Made by a program: the position numbers and the translations under genes | Shown: positions 1-11,796 of the stretch, piece by piece | Layout: each line of letters begins with the position of its first letter | Position numbering within the stretch: position 1 is the first letter of the stretch | The notes under the pieces: model-generated | The model's input: only the letters and a program-made list of their open reading frames with translations | Databases searched by the model: none | What the model was told of the DNA's origin: nothing | Source: Manis javanica | Taxonomy: Eukaryota; Chordata; Mammalia; Pholidota; Manidae | Direction: 5' to 3' | Assembly: GCF_040802235.1 (NCBI RefSeq) | Contig: NC_133174.1 | Span: 85,830,647 to 85,894,646 of the forward strand | DNA: 64,000 nucleotides

Positions 1-410
1 ACCAGAAGAAGAAGAAAGAGGAAAAGGGACAGAAAGTCTCTTTGAAGAAATAATTGCTGAAAACTTCCCCAAACTGGGGGAGGAAATAATCCAACAGACC
101 ACAGAAATACACAGAACCCCCAATAGAAAGGATCCAAGGAGAACAACATCAAGACACATAATAATTAAAATGGCAAAGATCAAGGACAAGGAAAGAGTTT
201 AAAGGCAGCTGGAGAGAAAAAGGTCACCTATAAAGGAAAAGCCATCAGGCTAACATCAGACATCTCGACAGAAACCCTACAGGCCAGAAGAGAATGGCAT
301 GATATACTTAATGCAATGAAACAGAAGGGCCTTGAACCAAGGATACTGTATCCAGCATGACTATCATTTAAATATGATGGTGGGATTAAACAATTCCCAG
401 ACAAGTAAAA
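1..410 (+). pseudogene. L1 ORF1 protein, C-terminal part, broken
   Basis: ORF1p is the RNA-binding trimeric chaperone of the L1 ribonucleoprotein. The visible part starts in the RRM (a run of acidic residues after Pro-Glu, as in the intact copy at 11797) and continues through the C-terminal domain with a basic TYKGK-type motif and an arginine-rich REWHD-like helix. A TAA near 199-201 and a frameshift directly after it interrupt the reading frame. A further TGA near 358 replaces a codon that is open in the intact copy. Confidence 0.9.
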
Positions 411-666
411 GGTGAGGGAATTTGCTTCCCAGAACCCACCTCTACAGGGCATCTTACAAGGACTACTCTAGATGGGAGCACTCCTAAAAAGAGCACAGAA
501 CAAAACATACAACATATGAAAAATGGAGGAGGAGGAATAAGAAGGGAGAGAAGGAAAAAATCTCCAGACAGTGTATATAACAGCTCAATAAGCAAGCTAA
601 GTTAGGCAGTAAGATACTAAAGAAGCTAACCTTGAACCTTCGGTAACCACGAATCTAAAGCATGCA

Positions 667-3600
667 ATGGCAATAAGTACATATCTCTCAATAGTCACCC
701 TAAATGTAAATGGATTTAATGCACCAATCAAAACACACAGAGTAATAGAATGGATAAAAAAGCAAGACCCATTATATGCTGCTTACAAGAAACTCACCTC
801 AAACCCAAAGACAAGCACAGACTAAAGGTCAAAGGATGGAAAAATATATTTCAGGCAAACAACAGTGAGAAGAAAGCATGGGTTGCAGTACTAATATCAG
901 ACAAAATGGACTTCAAAACAAAGAAAGTAACAAGAGATAAAGAAGGACACTACATAATGATAAAGGGCTCAGTCCAACAATAAGATATAACCATTCAAAT
1001 ATATATGTACCCAACACAGGAGCACCAACATATGTGAAACAAATACTAACAGAACTAAAGAGGGAAATAGACTGCAGTGCATTCATCTTAGGAGAATTCA
1101 ACACACTACACACCCCAAAGGATAGATCCACCGGGAAGAAACTTAGTAAGGACACACAGGCATTGAACAACACACTAGAACAGATGGACCTAACAGACAT
1201 CTATAGAACTCTACATCCAAAAGCAACAGGATATACATTCTTCTCAAGTGCACATGTATCATTCTCCAGAATAGACCACATACTAGCTCACAAAAAGAGC
1301 CTCAGTAAATTCCAAAATATTGAAATCCTACCAACCAATTTTTCAGACCACAAAGGTATAAAACTAGAAATAAATTCTACAAAGAAAACAAAAAGGCTCA
1401 CAAAACACATGGAGGCTTAATACCATGCTTCTAAATAATCAATGGATCAATGAACAAATCAAAATAGAGATCAAGGAATACATAGAAACAAATGACAACA
1501 ACAACAAAAAGCCCCAGCTTCTGTGGGATGCAGCGAAAGCAGTCTTAAGAGGAGAGTATATAGTGATCCAGGCACACCTGAAGAAGGAAGAATAATCCCA
1601 AATGAATAGTCTAACATCACAACTATCGAAACTGGAAAAAGAAGAACAAATGAGGCCTAAAGTCAGCAGAAGGAGGGACATAATAAAGATCAGAGAAGAA
1701 ATAAACAAAATTGAGAAGAATAAAACAAAAGCAAAAATCAATGAAACCAAGAGCTGGTTCTTTGAGAAAATAAACAAAATAGATAAGGCTCTAGCCCAAC
1801 TTATTAAGAGAAAAAGAGAATCAACACAAATCAACAGAATCAGAAATGAGAATGGAAAAATAACGACAGACCACACAGAAATACAAAGAATTATTAAAGA
1901 CGACTATGAAAACCTGTATGCCAACAAGCTGGAAAACCTAGAAGAAATGGACAACTTCCTAGAAAAATACAACCCCCCAAGACTGACCAAGGAAGAAACA
2001 CAAAAGTTAAACAAACCAATTACGAGCAAAGAAATTGAAATGGTAATCAAAAAACTACCCAAGAACAAAGCACCCGGGCCGGATGGATTTATCTCGGAAT
2101 TTTATCAGACACACAGAGAGGACATAATACCCATTCTCCTTAAAGTTTTCCAAAAAATAGAAGAGGAGGGAATACTCCCAAACTCATTCTATGAAGCCAA
2201 CATCACCCTAATACCAAAAACAGGCAAAGACCCCACCAAAAAAGAAAATTACAGACCAATATCCCTGATGAATGTAGATGCAAAAATACTCAATAAAATA
2301 TTAGCAAACAGAATTCAACAGTATATCAAAAGGATCATACACCATGACCAAGTGGGATTCATCCCAGGGATGCAAGGATGGTACAACATTCAAAAATCCA
2401 TCAACATCATCCATCACATCAACAAAAAGAAGGACAAAAGCCACATGATCATCTCCATAGATGCTGAAAAAGCATTTGACAAAATTCAACATCCATTCAT
2501 GATAAAAACTCTCAGCAAAATGGGAATAGAGGGCAAGTACCTCAACATAATGAAGGCCATATATGATAAACCCACAGCCAGCATTATACTGAACAGCGGG
2601 AAGCTGAGAGCATTTCCTCTGAGATCGGGAACCAGACAGGGATGCCCACTCTCCCCACTGTTATTTAACATAGTACCGGAGTTCCTAGCCACGGCATTTG
2701 GACAAAACAAAGAAGTACAAGGAATCCAGATTGGTAAAGAAGAAGTTAAACTGTCACTATTTGCAGATGATATGATACTGTACATAAAAAACCCTAAAGA
2801 CTCCACTCCAAAACTACTAGAACTGATATCGGAATACAGCAAAGCTGCAGGATACAAAATTAACACACAGAAATCTGTAGCTTTCCTATACACTAACAAT
2901 GAACCAATAGAAAGAGAAATCAGGAAAACAATTCCATTCACAATTGCATCAAAAAGAATAAAATACTTAGGAATAAACCTAACCAAAGAAGTGAAAGACT
3001 CATACTCTGAAAACTACAAGTCACTCTTAAGAGAAATTAAAGGGGATGCTAACAAATGGAAACTCATCCCCTGCTCATGGCTAGGAAGAATTAATATGGT
3101 CAAAATGGCTATCCTGCCTAAAGCAATATACAGATTTGATGCAATCCCTATCAAATTACCAGCAACATTCTTCAATGAATTGGAACAAATAATTCAAAAA
3201 TTCATATGGAAACACCAAAGACCCCGAATAGCCAAAGCAATCCTGAGAAAGAAGAATAAAGTAGGGGGTATTTCACTCCCCAACTTCAAGCTCTACTACA
3301 AAGCCATAGTAATCAAGACAATTTGGTACTGAAACAAGAACAGAGCCACAGACCAGTGGAACAGATTAGAGACTCCAGAAATTAACCCAAACATATATGG
3401 TTAATTAATATTTGATAAAGGAGCCGGGGACATTCAATGGGGAAATGACAGTCTCTTTAACAGATGGTGCTGGCAAAACTGGACAGCTACATGTAGGAGA
3501 ATGAAACTGGACCTTTGTCTAACCCCATATACAAAGGTAAACTCAAAATGGATCAAAGACCTGAATGTAAGTCATGAAACCATTAAACTCTTGGAAAAAA

Positions 3601-4478
3601 ACATAGGCAAAAACCTCTTAGACATAAACATGGGTGAACTCTTCTTGAATATATCTCCCTGGGCAAGGAAAACAACAGTAAAAATGAGCAAGTGGGACTA
3701 CATTAAGCTGAAAAGTTTCTGTACAGTGAAAGACATCATCAATAGAACAAAAAGGAACCCTACAGTATGGGAGAATATATTTGAAAATGACAGATCCGAT
3801 AAAGGCTTGACGTTCAGAATATATAAAGAGCTCACACGCCTCAACAAACAAAAAACAAATAACCCAATTAAAAAATGGGCAGAGGAACTGAACAGACAGT
3901 TCTCTAAAAAAGAAATACAGATGGCCAACAGACACATGAAAAGATGCTCCACATCGCTAATTATCAGAGAAATGCAAATTAAAACTACAATGAGGTATCA
4001 CCTCACACCAGTAAGGATAGCTGCCATCCAAAAGACAAACAACAAATGTTGGCGAGGCTGTGGAGAAAGGGGAACCCTCCTACACTGCTGGTGGGAATGT
4101 AAATTAGTTCAACCATTGTGGAAAGCAGTATGGAGGTTCATCAAAATGCTCAAAACAGACCTACCATTTGCTCCAGGAATTCCACTCCTAAGAATTTACA
4201 CTAAGAAAGCAGCAATCAAGTTTGAGAAAGACAGATGCACCCCTATGTTTATCACAGCGTTATTTACAGTAGCCAAGCATTGGAAGCAACCTAAATGTCC
4301 ATCGGTAGATGAATGGGTAAAGAAGATGTGGTACATATACACAATGGAATACTACTCAGCCATAAGAAGAGGAAAAATCCTACCATTTGCAACAACATGG
4401 ATGGAGCTGGAGAGTATTATGCTCAGTGAAATATGCCAAGAGGAGAAAGAGAAATACCAAATGATTTCACTCATCTGA
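667..4478 (+). pseudogene. L1 ORF2 (endonuclease-reverse transcriptase), broken
   Basis: ORF2p nicks target DNA and reverse-transcribes L1 RNA. The start ATG at 667 opens an apurinic-endonuclease-like domain. Frame changes occur near 745, 995 and 1410, with stops at about 981-983 and 1593-1595. From 1602 to 3332 one frame is open for 576 residues and spans the reverse transcriptase, including the FADD catalytic motif near 2760-2771 and a PGPDG loop near 2073. TGA at 3330 and TAA near 3402 interrupt the same frame, which then stays open to 4478 through the cysteine-bearing C-terminus (CWWEC-like residues near 4090). It is the longest open ORF2 stretch in the window, but it cannot encode a full protein. 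Confidence 0.95.
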
Positions 4479-6138
4479 GGAGTATAAGAACATAGGAAAA
4501 ACTGAAGGAACAAAACAGCAGCGGAATTACAGAACCCAAAAATGGACTAACAGGTACCAAAGGGAAAGGAACTGGGGAGGATGGGTGGGCAGGGTGGGAT
4601 AAGGGGGGGAAGAAGAAGGGGGGTATTAAGATTAGAATGCATAGTGGGGGGAGGGAGAAAGGGGAGGGAGGGCTGTACAACACAGAGAGGACAAGTAGTG
4701 ATTCTACATTTTGCTATGCTGATGGACTGTGACCGTAATGTGGTTTTTAGGGAGGACCTGATATAGGGGAGAGCATAGTAAACATAGTATTCTTCATGTA
4801 AGTGTAGATTAAAGATTTAAAAAAAAATCAGTTCCTGTGTGCTGACCTCCAATGAGTTCTACACAGTGGTATAGAGGGCATGTCAATGTGTGGGCAAAGG
4901 GTCTGTTTGTTTCTATGCAGAAGATCAAGGCCTAGCTTGGCTACCCAGAAAATGAACTAAGATACGATATGAGGAGGAGCTTCTGGCATCAGCACTTTCT
5001 GGAGGACTCATGCCAGGGGTTGATCATCAAAAAGCCTCCACAGAGATCCGGGCGATGCTGCGGTTGTGGCTGCGTCCACCCCACCGTTTCCTGGACTTGC
5101 CATTGGAATGAGGAGGGAGATGTCTAGGCTGGCATGTGCATACAGTGAGACAACGAATTCGACCAGATCTGTACTGTTGGAACTCAGGAGTTGTGAGGGG
5201 TGCAAGTTGTAGCGCTCCAAAATCTTATGACTATAGACTATCTACGATTAAAATAACATATGGGATGTGAACAGATCCCAGAAATGGGTTGCTTTAATTT
5301 GTCTGACTTCTCTCAGACTGTTCAAGTACAGTTGGACAATATCCATCATATCATAGATTAATTTTCACAAATGCCTAGGGTGCCTAAATGGTTTTCTTGG
5401 CTTCACTGGAGATGGCTGGTAATTATAGATTTGCTTTGTTTATGTCACCGTATTCCTATTATGTTAATATGTGTGCACAAGTTAGTTAGTAGTTTAAAAC
5501 CTATACATACTTAAGGTACTCTACAAGAAGATATGTCAAAGAAATAATCAATCCTCCCATGTTTTCTTCAATATGCTACCTCTATAGCTTTTCTTCTTCC
5601 TTCCTAATTACAACCCTTAAATAGAATTCGTGCCTCATATCGAATTTACCGAGTATCATAATTCCTCCAGGTGGTAAAGATACCTCGAGACAAGTGCTGG
5701 GCATAGAAGCCACAGGGCATAAATCTGCAAAGAAGTAAAAAGCTAACCTTTTCAAACAATATGGCTTGTCTCTCACTTACCAACTTTACATTTCCCTGTA
5801 TGGCCCCGGAAGATGACTGTTTAGCCAGAGACGGGTAAGATTCCTCAAGGGAGGAACAACCTAAGACAGGCACAGTCGCAGGGGGGCCATCAGGTGAGAA
5901 ATTGGGTAACAACAGTGGTGAAGCTTAGAACCTCACCCCCCCCTGTGTTGAGAGAAAGCTTCTGCATCCGTGGATGTTTTATTGCCCTTGTCTAGCTCGG
6001 ATTAGCACATAGTCTACAGGCACACACCTGATAATCTACAATTGCTCTCTTACAACACTAAACTATGTTTTCTACCTTTATCTTGCATCTACCTACCACT
6101 TCAGCAGTTTATTAAATATAAAAATAATAATAATAATA

Positions 6139-6148
6139 AAGGGAGAAA
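6139..6148 (+). promoter_or_regulatory. Candidate polypurine tract before the LTR
   Basis: The run AAGGGAGAAA sits immediately 5' of the TGTGGG LTR start, as expected for the plus-strand primer of retroviral reverse transcription. It is preceded by a TAA/ATA microsatellite at 6119-6140. Confidence 0.55.
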
Positions 6149-6269
6149 TGTGGGATCCACATATAAATCAAGTATAAAATCAAATGAATATTCATATTTG
6201 AGCTGGTTGTTTATAGTTCATAATGCGTGATCAAAACCAAAAGTTTCTGTAATGAATGCCCTTGTACTG

Positions 6270-6326
6270 TTCACCATGTAAGAACTTATTCACTATGTAA
6301 GAGTTCGTTCACCATGTAAGAACTTG
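6270..6326 (+). repeat. Three tandem 19-bp units in U3
   Basis: Units at 6270-6288, 6289-6307 and 6308-6326 share the core TTCACCATGTAAGAACTT. Unit 2 differs at a few positions and units 1 and 3 differ only at the last base. Direct repeats in U3 often act as enhancers, but here the role is inferred from position only. Confidence 0.75.
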
Positions 6327-6445
6327 TTTGTTATGCTTCAGAAGATTGTAGACTGAAGAGAACTAGGCTTGAGATGAATTAATGACTGTGCATTGAGCAT
6401 TGACCCCCTATACAGAATTTTATTGTTGTTAACAACCATTTGATC

Positions 6446-6451
6446 AATAAA
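6446..6451 (+). terminator. Poly(A) signal AATAAA
   Basis: AATAAA is followed 19 nt later by an A10 run at 6471-6480, which is normal spacing for cleavage and polyadenylation. Confidence 0.75.
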
Positions 6452-6480
6452 TATGAGAGATGCCCTCTCCAAAAAAAAAA

Positions 6481-6689
6481 CCCAGTTTAAAACAGATTAG
6501 AAAGTAAAATTTAATGAACTGAAAGATAATTTAATTAAATTATCCATACTGTATATTAAGAAATAAAAGAGGTTTTTATATGTAAAAGAAAGATAAAGTT
6601 TAGCATGTGTGTGATCAGAGTCCCAGAAAAAGAGAAAAGAGAAAAAAACAGAGGAAATGTCATATAGTTCTCATAGTACTCTCTTCTAA
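6481..6689. other. AT-rich spacer, nothing recognised
   Basis: About 210 bp of A-rich sequence between the poly(A) tail and the inverted L1. It could be part of an older L1, but no motif supports a call. Confidence 0.4.
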
Positions 6690-8880
6690 TCTTTTTTATT
6701 TCTGTAAAATTGGTAATGATATATCTGCTTTGACCTTTATTTTAGTAATTTGAATATTTTTCTTAGTCCATCTAGCTCATAGTTTGTTAATTTTAACTTT
6801 CCTAAAAACGAACTTTTAGTTTTGTTGATTTTCTCTATTGTTTTCTATTCTCTTTTTTATTCATTTTTGCTCTAATCTTTATTTCCTTGTTCTGCTAACT
6901 TTGGAGTTAGTTTCTATTTTTTTAATTCCTTAATATGTCAAGTTGTTTGAGATATTTTTCCTTTCTTAATATAAGTAATTACAGCTATAAATTTCCCCCT
7001 TACATTATTTTTGTGGAATCTCATCAATTTTGGTAGGGTGTGTTTTCATTTTCACTTGTCTCAAGATGTTTTCTAGTTTCCTTTGTGACTCTCTTTGTGT
7101 TTAGGAATGTTAATTTCACCATAGTGAATTTTCCAGTTTTTCTTCAGTTATTGATTCTTGTTTCATTCCACTGTGATTAGAAAAGACACACTGTATTTTA
7201 ATCTCTGTCAATATATTAATACTTGTTTTGTGCCTTAACATACAATCCCTTCTTGATAATGTCCCCTGTACACTTAGGAAAAATGTGTATTCTGCTTCTT
7301 CAGAGTACAGTGCTCTGTATCTGTGTTAGGTCTAATTGGTTTATAGCATTGTTCAAGTTCTCTCTTTCCATACTGGTTTTCACTCTCATTGTTCTAGCCA
7401 TTATTAAGAATGAGATGTTGAAGTTTCTAAAACTATTGTAGGTCTGTCTATTTCTTCCTTCTATTCTGTCAATGTTCACTTTATATAACTTGAAGACTTG
7501 ATCTTTCATGCATTTGCTTGTGATTGTTATATCTTCTTGAGGAATTGACCCTTTTATCAGTATATATTGTCCTTTGTTTCTTGTAACTGTTTTTGACTTA
7601 AAGTTTATATTGTCTGCTATTAGTATAGCCACATCATAATTCTTTTGACTAGTTTACATGGATATCTTTTTCTATCCTTTACTTTTGACCTGTGTGTGTC
7701 CTTAGATCTAAATTTTCTTGTAAACATCACATAGTGGAATTTTTTAAATCCCTTTTTACTAATCTTTGTCTTCATATTGTGCAGTTTCATCCACTCACAT
7801 TTAAAATGATAATTATAGGGAACAACTTATTTTGTAATTTATTATTTGTTTTCTGTATATTTATTATGGACTAACTTTGTCCATTATTGTATTCCTTTAT
7901 CTTTAGTTGATTTTAATAATGACACATTTTGATTTCCTTATCAATTATTTTTGCATATATTTATATGGCTTCTTTATGGTTATTATGGATATTACATATA
8001 ACATCCTAAAGATAAAATAGTCTACTTAGAATTGATGCCAAATTAATTTCAATTATATACAGTTCTACTACTATACAACTCCAGTGACTCCACTTTCTGA
8101 CATAGATGTTATAAATTGCACCTGTGTAAATGATATACACATTGAAATAATTATAATTATTTATTATGCATTTTATTTTACTGTAGAAAATTAAAAGTGG
8201 AGTCACAAACTAAAATCACAATAATACTAGTATATATGTTTGACCAAATTTACCTTTAATGAGGATATTAATATTTCCATATGGCTTTGGGTTATTGTGT
8301 AGACTCCATTATTTCAACCTGAAGGACTCCTTTTAGGATTTCTTATAGATAAGGACTAGTGGTAGTGAGCTCTCTCAGTTTTTATCTTGGAATGTCTTAA
8401 TCTGTTTCTTATTTTTCAAGGATAGTTTCACTGAATACAGAAATTCTTAGTTGACCATTTTTCTTTCAAAACTTTAAATATACCACTGCCTTCTGGTCTC
8501 CAAAATTTATGCTAATAAATCAACTGATAGCTTTAGTGAGGATCTCTTCTATGTGATGAATCATATTTGTTGTTTTCAAGATTCTCTCTTTGTCTTTGTC
8601 TTTTGACAGTTTGATTATACTGTGCCTCAGTGGGAGTTTCTTTGGATTTACCTTGCTATACTTCATTGAGCTTCTTAGATATTTATATTCATCTCTTTCA
8701 TTAAATTTATGGTGCTTTTGGCCATTATTTCTTTAAATAATTAATCTTCCCCTTAGTCTCTTTCTTTCCCTTTTAGTACTGTCATCATGCATATAGCCAT
8801 GATTTTGATGATGTTCTACAAGTTTCTCTGGCTCTGTTCTCCTCATATTTTATATATCTGTGTCTGTGCGATAGATATGA
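6690..8880 (-). mobile_element. Old L1, 5' half, inverted (ORF1 + endonuclease part of ORF2)
   Basis: The minus strand reads as an ancient L1. An ORF1-like segment (about 8250-8850) comes first, then an inter-ORF stretch, then the ORF2 N-terminal endonuclease region (about 6750-7830). A 110-residue open piece at 7300-7632 matches the SDKIDFKTK...YIMIKGS block of the younger ORF2 copies in this window. The reverse transcriptase half is absent. Divergence is much higher than in the 11 kb element. Confidence 0.85.
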
Positions 8881-8902
8881 TATACATATTATAAATATAT
8901 AT

Positions 8903-9415
8903 AATGGAATATTATGCAACCATGAGAAAGAAGGAAATACTGTTGTTTGCAAACATGTGGATGAACTGGAAGGATATTATGCTAAGCAAAATAAGCCAGA
9001 GAAGGACAAATACTGCATGTTCTCAATTGTATGTGGAATCTAAAATATCAAAACTCATAGAAGCAGAGTGTAGAATGTTAGTTGCCAGGAGTAGGTGGGA
9101 AGGGGGAAATGGGTGATGCTGGTTAAAAGGTACAAAGTATCTGTTATGCAAGATAAATACAGTCTGGAAATATAATGTATTACATTTAGAATATTGTCAA
9201 AAAATATTTTTTCTATACTTGAAATTTTCTAAGGAGAAGATCTTAACTGTTCTTACCATACAAAAAAAAGGTAAGAAAAGGAGGTGATGGATATGTTAAT
9301 TAGCTTGATTAGCGTGATCATTTCACAATGTGTACATATACCAAAACATCAAGTTTTACACCTTAAATCCTTGAAATTCCTATGTGTCAATTAGACCTCA
9401 ATAAAACTGAAAAAA
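8903..9415 (+). mobile_element. Old L1 3' end
   Basis: Sense-strand end of L1 ORF2 (block beginning near 8903, MEYYATMRKKEILLF-like) followed by a 3' UTR ending in TCAATAAAACTGAAAAAATAAA near 9400-9418. It follows directly after the inverted 5' half, with about 20 bp of AT-rich sequence between them. Confidence 0.8.
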
Positions 9416-9779
9416 TAAAAACTAATTGAAGAGAGTATTTCCATTAACTCAGAGTACAGTAGAATTTTTTAACTATGGCACTGAAAGTACAGATCATGAA
9501 GATATATGTGGATAAATTATGCTTTAATAAAATTAGGAAATTTTGCCTCTGAGCTAACAATGCTGTGCTACTTGTCAATGATCTCTAGCTCTAGTACAAT
9601 ATTGTATTAAATATAATAGCTTTATAACTAGTTTGATATGTTTTAGTGAAAATTCTTCTGTCTTTTTCGAGTCTCTGCAAGATACATTAATGGAATGAAA
9701 AGATATGCCATAAACTTGGAAAACTATTTCTAGTACATATAAGAAAGCATTAGTGTTCAAAATTTAAAAGTACTAACAA
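9416..9779. other. AT-rich interval, no feature seen
   Basis: No coding frame, RNA gene or repeat recognised. It may be degraded L1 sequence, since L1-like text resumes near 9780. Confidence 0.35.
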
Positions 9780-10600
9780 TTAGTAAGAAAAAAGTCAACA
9801 GTTGAATAGAACAATGGGCTAAAAACTTGAAGGGGAGTTTTACAGATTGGAACTCTAGAAGTCTTATGAATGTATGAAAGATGCTCAACTCACTTGTCAG
9901 ACTAATATAAATACAATTAAATAATGGTGATATACAATATCATACCCAGGATATTGTAAAATTTCAGAAATTCAACTATTCTAAGTACTGGAAAAGATAA
10001 GAAATAATATGGATTCTTATCCACCACTGGTGAGAAAATTGCTGCAACTCTTTTGGCTTAGACCACTTAATAAAATGAAACATATGAACCTCTCTGGTCT
10101 CAGCAATTCCCTTCTCAATTATATACCCAAGAGAAACTAACATATGTGAAAAGGAGACATGTACAAGGAGGAAAAGAGCACTGTTGTACCCTTGTTCTTA
10201 AAAGAGAACAGTACAAATATCCACCAATATTGAATAGAAATAAAAATTGTACTATATTCACACAATTGTAATTCAAAATAAGTATATATAAATGAGCTAA
10301 AGTTATCTACATGGTTAAAGAATATCATAGATATAATGCATATATTGAAAGAATTAAGTTAGAAAATAATTTATGGAATAAAATTTTATTCACAAGAAGT
10401 TCCAGAGCAGTACAATATATTGTTAAAGCGTATATGCGTAGATGGTATAACAATAAAGAAATAAAAGAACATGACTTAAAATTCGATATAGTAATTACCT
10501 CTAGTGAAAAAGGGAATACAAATGTAGTTGGGAAAGAACAAGCAGTAACGAAATTTCATAGGTACATGCAAATGTTCTACCTGTTAACCTGAGTTGTAGT
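9780..10600 (+). mobile_element. Very old L1 ORF2 C-terminal/3' remnant
   Basis: Word order follows the sense-strand L1 3' region: a segment like the 'mini-protein' block near 9790-9900, a 'TACCCAAGAGAAACTAACATATG' style block near 10120 and a following 'ATATCCACCAATATTGAATAGA' block near 10215. Divergence is high, and subfamily and borders are not determined. Confidence 0.5.
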
Positions 10601-10702
10601 TATATGGGTATGCAACTTATTCTTGATACTGTATACATATATACAGAGTACTTTTAGGTTTTCACAACATATTTTACAGTTCAAAAAGAATCAGTTATTA
10701 AG

Positions 10703-10966
10703 GGGGCAGAAAAAGATGGTGGCATGAGAAGTGAGGCAGAAAAATGCTCCTGAAACCACATATAACATGTAACACAAAAATACAACAAATACAAGTAATT
10801 GTGAAAGAGCAACTGGAAAGAAGTCTGAAACAGATGACCTACATATGGGGAAAAGAGAAGACTTCACAGAAAAGGGTAAAGGAGCAAAGCCACAATCCAG
10901 TGGAACCCAAGCCTTTTTCTCAGTTGGGAAGGAATTGGAACATTTGACATGTTCATGAGAATGTGT
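10703..10966 (+). mobile_element. L1 5' UTR-only fragment
   Basis: From about 10710 the text AAGATGGTGGCATGAGAAG matches the extreme 5' start of the full-length L1s at 11166 and 18560. It can be followed through the 5' UTR to about 10935 and then stops. It has no ORF1, ORF2 or 3' UTR. An 8-bp repeat TTATTAAG flanks it (10695-10702 and 10967-10974), which may be a TSD or chance. Confidence 0.7.
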
Positions 10967-11143
10967 TTATTAAGTAATAAATAAGCCAAACAAATTTAGT
11001 TAGGATTAAAATTAAATTACAGTGGGAATGGAAAGTCAATCTGATAAACATTCAACTTCATACCAAGATAAGAACTTTTTAAAAATAATGAATTATAAAC
11101 ATTTATTCATTCTAAAATCTAATACTCCTACTTAAAGAATATC

Positions 11144-11161
11144 AAAACTAAAGCTGTATGA
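11144..11161. repeat. TSD, left copy
   Basis: AAAACTAAAGCTGTATGA recurs at 17125-17142 with a single C/T difference. Together they bracket the full-length L1 and prove a single target-primed insertion. Confidence 0.9.
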
Positions 11162-11796
11162 GATTAAAGATGGCGGCGTGAGAGGAGAGACAGAGGCTTC
11201 CTCCTAAAACTGGATACAATTAAAAAATATAGTTGGTGCAACTAATCCTGAGAGAGCAACAGGAAAGAGGACAGCGTCAGACTGCACACACCTGGAGAAA
11301 AGAGCAGACCTCACCGAATGGGGTAATGTACCAGAGCTGTGGCTCCAAAGGACCCAAACCCTTCCCGCAGCCCAGCTCACCAGCGGGAGGAAGAGAAACG
11401 GAGCAGGGAGGGAGTGGAAGGCTTGGGACTGCTGAATACCTAGCTCTGCAGATCTGTGCTGGGAGCACAAACCTACATTTCATGGTGCTTTCACCATACT
11501 CTTTTATTTATGGGGTTGGAAGGTTAATATAGGCAGAGTTCCTGGGGAGACTGGGACTCTGGCTGCTTGTGGTAAGCACGGATCAATATTCAGCTGCTCT
11601 GAGACAAAAACTTATACCTGTGTGCCTGGCTCACTGGCACAGGCAGTGGAGACAGGCACAGCAGCCAGGAGGTGGTGAACAACTCTTTCCTGCATCCAGG
11701 CACCAGTACCGCTCTCCTGCAAACCCTGACATTGCTTCAGAAGCTGAGCAGCTCCAGAATAGAGCTTCTGGACACTAGAGTGTGCCATATACAAAC
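11162..11796 (+). promoter_or_regulatory. L1 5' UTR (internal promoter region)
   Basis: GC-richer than its surroundings. The first bases after the TSD contain AAGATGGCGGC, the YY1-type element that positions initiation in L1 promoters (established for human L1; inferred here from the core CAAGATGG-like match). Aligned by eye to 18556-19507 it lacks the equivalent of 18991-19319, with the join at 11610/11611. Confidence 0.75.

Larger units (their letters stand above)
1..4827 (+). mobile_element. L1 retrotransposon, 5' end outside window
   Basis: The window opens inside ORF1 of a sense-strand LINE-1. ORF1 C-terminus, an inter-ORF spacer, nearly all of ORF2, a G-rich 3' UTR (4479-4815, with G runs around 4600-4665) and a short A tail at about 4819-4827 follow in normal order. 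The sequence closely parallels the elements at 11.2, 26.7 and 36.4 kb, so it belongs to the same lineage-specific L1 group. The left TSD copy lies outside the window, so insertion boundaries cannot be proved. Confidence 0.95.
6149..6470 (+). repeat. LTR U3-R segment
   Basis: It starts with TGTGGG next to a purine tract. It contains TATA-like stretches (6159-6178), three 19-bp tandem units (6270-6326) and a poly(A) signal at 6446. It ends at the poly(A) addition point and lacks U5, so it is the 3' end of a transcript. Family name not assigned. Confidence 0.6.
4828..6480 (+). mobile_element. Retroposed ERV-type transcript (internal region + U3-R + poly(A))
   Basis: About 1.3 kb without a long open frame runs into a (TAA)n/purine tract (6119-6148), which is directly followed by an LTR-like start TGTGGG at 6149. 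The LTR stops 19 nt after an AATAAA (6446-6451) and is followed by ten A residues (6471-6480). That end is what a polyadenylated retroviral mRNA looks like, not a DNA provirus, which would continue into U5. I infer a copy made by L1 machinery. I do not recognise env, pol or gag with certainty in 4828-6118. The 5' boundary and TSD were not resolved. Confidence 0.6.

Noticed and set aside
1439..1876. Long hydrophobic minus-strand open frames opposite L1 ORF2
   Set aside because: A-rich L1 sense strands give Phe/Leu/Ser-rich antisense frames. They recur at the same place in every L1 copy and are not membrane proteins.
5340..5500. Possible hydrophobic env tail upstream of the LTR at 6.1 kb
   Set aside because: A short hydrophobic stretch alone does not identify an envelope protein. 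No flanking SU/TM motif was seen.
5008..5912. Minus-strand frames of 64-88 residues in the ERV-type transcript
   Set aside because: Short, no domain, opposite to the inferred transcript orientation.
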